From NCBI GenBank assembly GCA_964247055.1, contig OZ176052.1, positions 6,138,001 to 6,202,000 on the forward strand: a DNA stretch of 64,000 bases, read 5' to 3'. Shown one piece after another: positions 61,603-64,000 of the stretch. The notes beneath the pieces were generated by a model. The model made no database searches. It was not told the origin of the DNA and saw only the letters and a program-made list of their open reading frames with translations. Position 1 is the stretch's first letter; each line of letters starts with the position of its first letter. The stretch is from Paragordius varius. Lineage: Eukaryota; Nematomorpha. The translations under genes were made by a program, and so were the position numbers.

Positions 61603-62045
61603 ATTGTGCACCGTTTTGTCTTCCAAATAATCGTTTCTGTTTGTATAAAACATTTTTATATTCTGGCTATTCATTGAGCCTTGTTTTTCTGGATGCTTTA
61701 TGATATTGCGATTAAGTAATGGTATAAAATTATTTTCTAATTTTGACCTTTGTCCTGTGATAAAAATTAGGAATCTAGGAGATCATATTTTTATAAATAT
61801 TTCAATTGCTGGCAAAAGAGTTAACCAACAGTTCTGCAATATCCAAGCATTTTAACATCTATATTTTCCACATCCAGGGGTAACAAATCAGTAGCTGTTT
61901 GAATAGCGTTGTGTATCTGCCAATAATGTTGTGATTAACATTCTTCGCTAAATTGTTAAAAATATTTTTTGTGCCGCTTCTTGCATGACCCAGCGCACTT
62001 TGTGATGATTTCGTCTTTATTATTTTTTTCTAGAATATTACAATC
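61603..62045 (-). pseudogene. Inverted, shortened transposase copy inside hAT-2
   Basis: Read on the minus strand, this segment is homologous to about 60014-60755 of the transposase in the same element: ATATTCTAGAAAAAAATAAT, CACAACGCTATTCAAACAGC, ATGCTTGGATAT and ATAAAAATGTTTTATACAAA appear in the same order. Two inner blocks (about 60250-60330 and 60435-60610 of the sense copy) are missing and there are many base differences, so it came from a diverged sister copy. A transcript crossing the element could fold back on itself here. Confidence 0.8.
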
Positions 62046-62492
62046 ACTTACCCTTTGTTCGTGCACATGTAAATTTATTGAATAAGGTACAAACAACCTG
62101 TGAGGTACAAATTTTTTTATATTTATAATCTATTTGTGTTAAAAATAAATAAATATTACAATAAATCCCCCAATGACCCCCCCCCTCAGATTTGTCCCGC
62201 TTTTTCCTTCAAAAAATCTGGTCACCTTATATACACTATATTTAGCTTTTTAAGTAAAATTCTATTTGTATTCACGTATATTTTCTTCATATAATTTTAG
62301 TAAAATAGAATTTTCCTTGCAACAAATTATTCTGACATTTGTAAATAATCTACTTCCAGAAACTCTATTGCCAAATTATTTTGGGGCGCATTTTTGCCCC
62401 AAAATTTTTGGGGTCTCCTTTTCCAAGGGATTTTTTATTATTCTAGATAAAAATCATGTTTGTTTATTTTACCCCCCTTTTTTGCGCAGTGT

Positions 62493-63639
62493 TATATATA
62501 AAAGCAAAAATGCCGAGATTGCGCGATAAATTTTTTATTATATGGTAAATATTGACATCAATGAAGTTTTTTGATGTCAAAATAAATATTTTTTTAGAAA
62601 TTAGATGAAGCGTCTTCTATTTTGAAGCATGATGGAGACGGTCTAAAAACCATTTATATTATAAAAAAAACCTTTTTTTATAATTCGATGATGCCGAACA
62701 TTTATATCGCCTTTTGTTAAAATATTTTTTCGTCTTTAAATTGATGTTAAAAATGAATTGTTGTTTTACATAAGTACGCCCAAATTTAAAAGCAAATGGA
62801 AATTTAAATTTTTTGAGGTGATAGGAATGTTTATGAACTTATTATATAGAAAAGTTTTTAAATAATATCTTAAGCCGTATTTATACTTTTTCCAGCAGGC
62901 TAAATTATATAAAGTATACTTTACTCAATGTTTGCTACAAATTAAATTATTTTAGCAAAATATACATTTTTATTGATGCCAAATTTAGCATAAATTTTAA
63001 TATTTTACTGCTCTATCTCAGCATTATCGCGTTTATTTAAAGAGAGCTGTCTGTTTTAGAAGTGCAAAAGAAACTAAGGAGCATACATCTAACATCTTAC
63101 AAAAATATAGTTTTGAATGTTCTTATAAAAAATATATTGCACATGCGCTCAAGATTGTAACGGTTTCTTTTATGTTACTTTCCTTTGTCTATTATATCAA
63201 TTTATAAGCATTGATTTGTCTCACATTTAATTTCATTTTATATTTTTTTCTTGGTTATACTTTATTTTAAGTTTTTTCTTTTAACAACTCCTGATGATGC
63301 CATTGCGCGAAAATTTGAGTCTATAATAAATTTATTTTTATTTTCTTTCATTATTCACACGACGTTAACACACGAATCTTATTTAACAACACTTCGTCGT
63401 CACCCACTCAATTTATACTAATTCCCAATGTTTTTTAAAATTAAGCATTTAGCTTTCACCAAAAAGTTTATTCGGCAAAATGTGAAATTTTGCTTGATAT
63501 TCAGTTACCACCAAAGTGTATATAACTTTCTTATATCACTCGTAATAAAAACAAAAGCACCATGATAATACTGATGCATTTTCTTATCCTATATATTTCA
63601 TCAGGATATTTTTTGGACACTGTGTTATGTTTGATAAAA
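62493..63639. other. AT-rich region, no gene seen
   Basis: 62495-62550 is the right flank of the TA element insertion and matches 63794-63843. The rest shows no coding segment or clear repeat end. Confidence 0.45.
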
Positions 63640-63843
63640 TATTTTTGGTAAATGCTGAATGCTTTATTCCATAATATATCATTATATGATATACCATAAT
63701 TTAAATGATCAATATTTTAATTAAGAATTTTTAGTTTTGGGCTCCGAGATTCCCAAATTTTCTAACCCTCCTAAAGGGTCTAGTTTTAAAAGAAACGCAA
63801 AAATGCCGAGATTTCAAAATAATTTTTTAAATATATGCTAGAT
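63640..63843. repeat. Paralogous empty site for the TA element
   Basis: Matches 58005-58144 and 62495-62550 in one continuous run (TTTATTCC, GGCTCC, then AACGCAAAAATGCCGAGATT) without the 4.3-kb insertion. It therefore represents a repeat family into which the element at 58145 inserted. Confidence 0.55.
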
Positions 63844-63847
63844 CAAG

Positions 63848-64000
63848 GATGTTTAACATGCGGCCCTCCAAATTTTTACGAACCGAGATAAATTTAAAAA
63901 AACAATTATTCAACATTTTATATAATTTTAATATATACCACAAATAAATGATAGATATAATATCATTTACATTACAACATTTGATAATAATTTATTTAGA
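63848..64000 (+). mobile_element. hAT-1 family left end, cut by window edge
   Basis: CAAGGATGTTTAACATGCGGCCCTCC resembles the hAT-1 left terminus with its GCGGCCC box, followed by AT-rich sequence. The element continues past the window. Confidence 0.4.

Larger units (their letters stand above)
58864..62228 (+). mobile_element. hAT-2 DNA transposon, nearly whole
   Basis: 3.4-kb element with ends AAGGTGACCAGA and TCTGGTCACCTT, flanked by ATATACAT (58856-58863) and ATATACAC (62229-62236), a 7/8 match to an 8-bp hAT target duplication. GTCCCGCTTTTT motifs cluster just inside the left end (58876-58955) and one sits at the right (near 62193); these look like subterminal transposase-binding repeats. 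It encloses the transposase at 59396-61261 and an inverted partial copy of it at 61603-62045. Confidence 0.9.
58145..62492. mobile_element. Long-inverted-repeat TA element, copy 3 (carries hAT-2)
   Basis: Left end ACACAGTGCGCACAAAAAAA, right end TTTTTTGCGCAGTGT, with TA on both sides (58143-58144, 62493-62494). About 110 bp of the ends pair (ATAATAAGAAATCCCTTGG, CCCCAAAAATTTTGGGG). A related uninterrupted sequence at 63640-63843 lines up with both flanks and has only a TA at the insertion point. The element is about 1 kb without the hAT inside it. Confidence 0.65.

Overview
This window is nuclear DNA from an animal. It is very AT-rich, its genes are split by many introns, and it is crowded with DNA transposons. 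The gene set suggests a protostome, most likely an arthropod: a latrophilin-like adhesion GPCR, a receptor of the CAPA/pyrokinin (neuromedin-U) group, a BLM-type RecQ helicase, the spliceosome factor SMU1 and a DOMON/cytochrome b561 membrane protein. A transposon-rich small arthropod such as a parasitic copepod would fit, but that is only a guess. Exon models were built by hand from splice signals, codon phase and family knowledge.

Layout. About 4060-17787 (+) holds an adhesion GPCR with an EGF domain, a SUEL-like lectin region, a C-type lectin domain, an HRM-like region, GAIN/GPS and seven membrane helices; its first exon was not found. Tail to tail with it, 18274-28678 (-) encodes the peptide receptor in three coding exons, with a very long third intracellular loop. 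The 1.65 kb before the helicase is packed with TTAA-ended miniature transposons, one nested in another. The BLM helicase is a single 3-kb exon (36254-39256, +). SMU1 follows tail to tail in eleven exons (39402-44062, -), then the DOMON/b561 gene in twelve (48292-57089, -), which appears to have lost three of four haem-ligand histidines.

Mobile DNA fills much of the rest. There are two autonomous-size hAT elements with decayed transposases (30900-33224; 58864-62228), each inserted in a long-inverted-repeat element with Tc1/mariner-like TA ends. Also present are a multi-copy TTAA element family, a tandem pair of about 1.1-kb elements, two foldback elements built of 21-bp units, a tRNA-derived SINE family and a LINE relic. 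The second hAT carries an inverted, shortened copy of its own transposase, a layout that could make hairpin RNA. No rRNA, bona fide tRNA, CRISPR array, retrovirus or LTR element was recognised.

The most unusual gene-level observation is in the adhesion GPCR. A phase-1/phase-1 block of C-type-lectin-like exons sits in an intron that cuts the EGF domain in half: skipping it gives a perfect six-cysteine EGF domain, including it destroys that domain.
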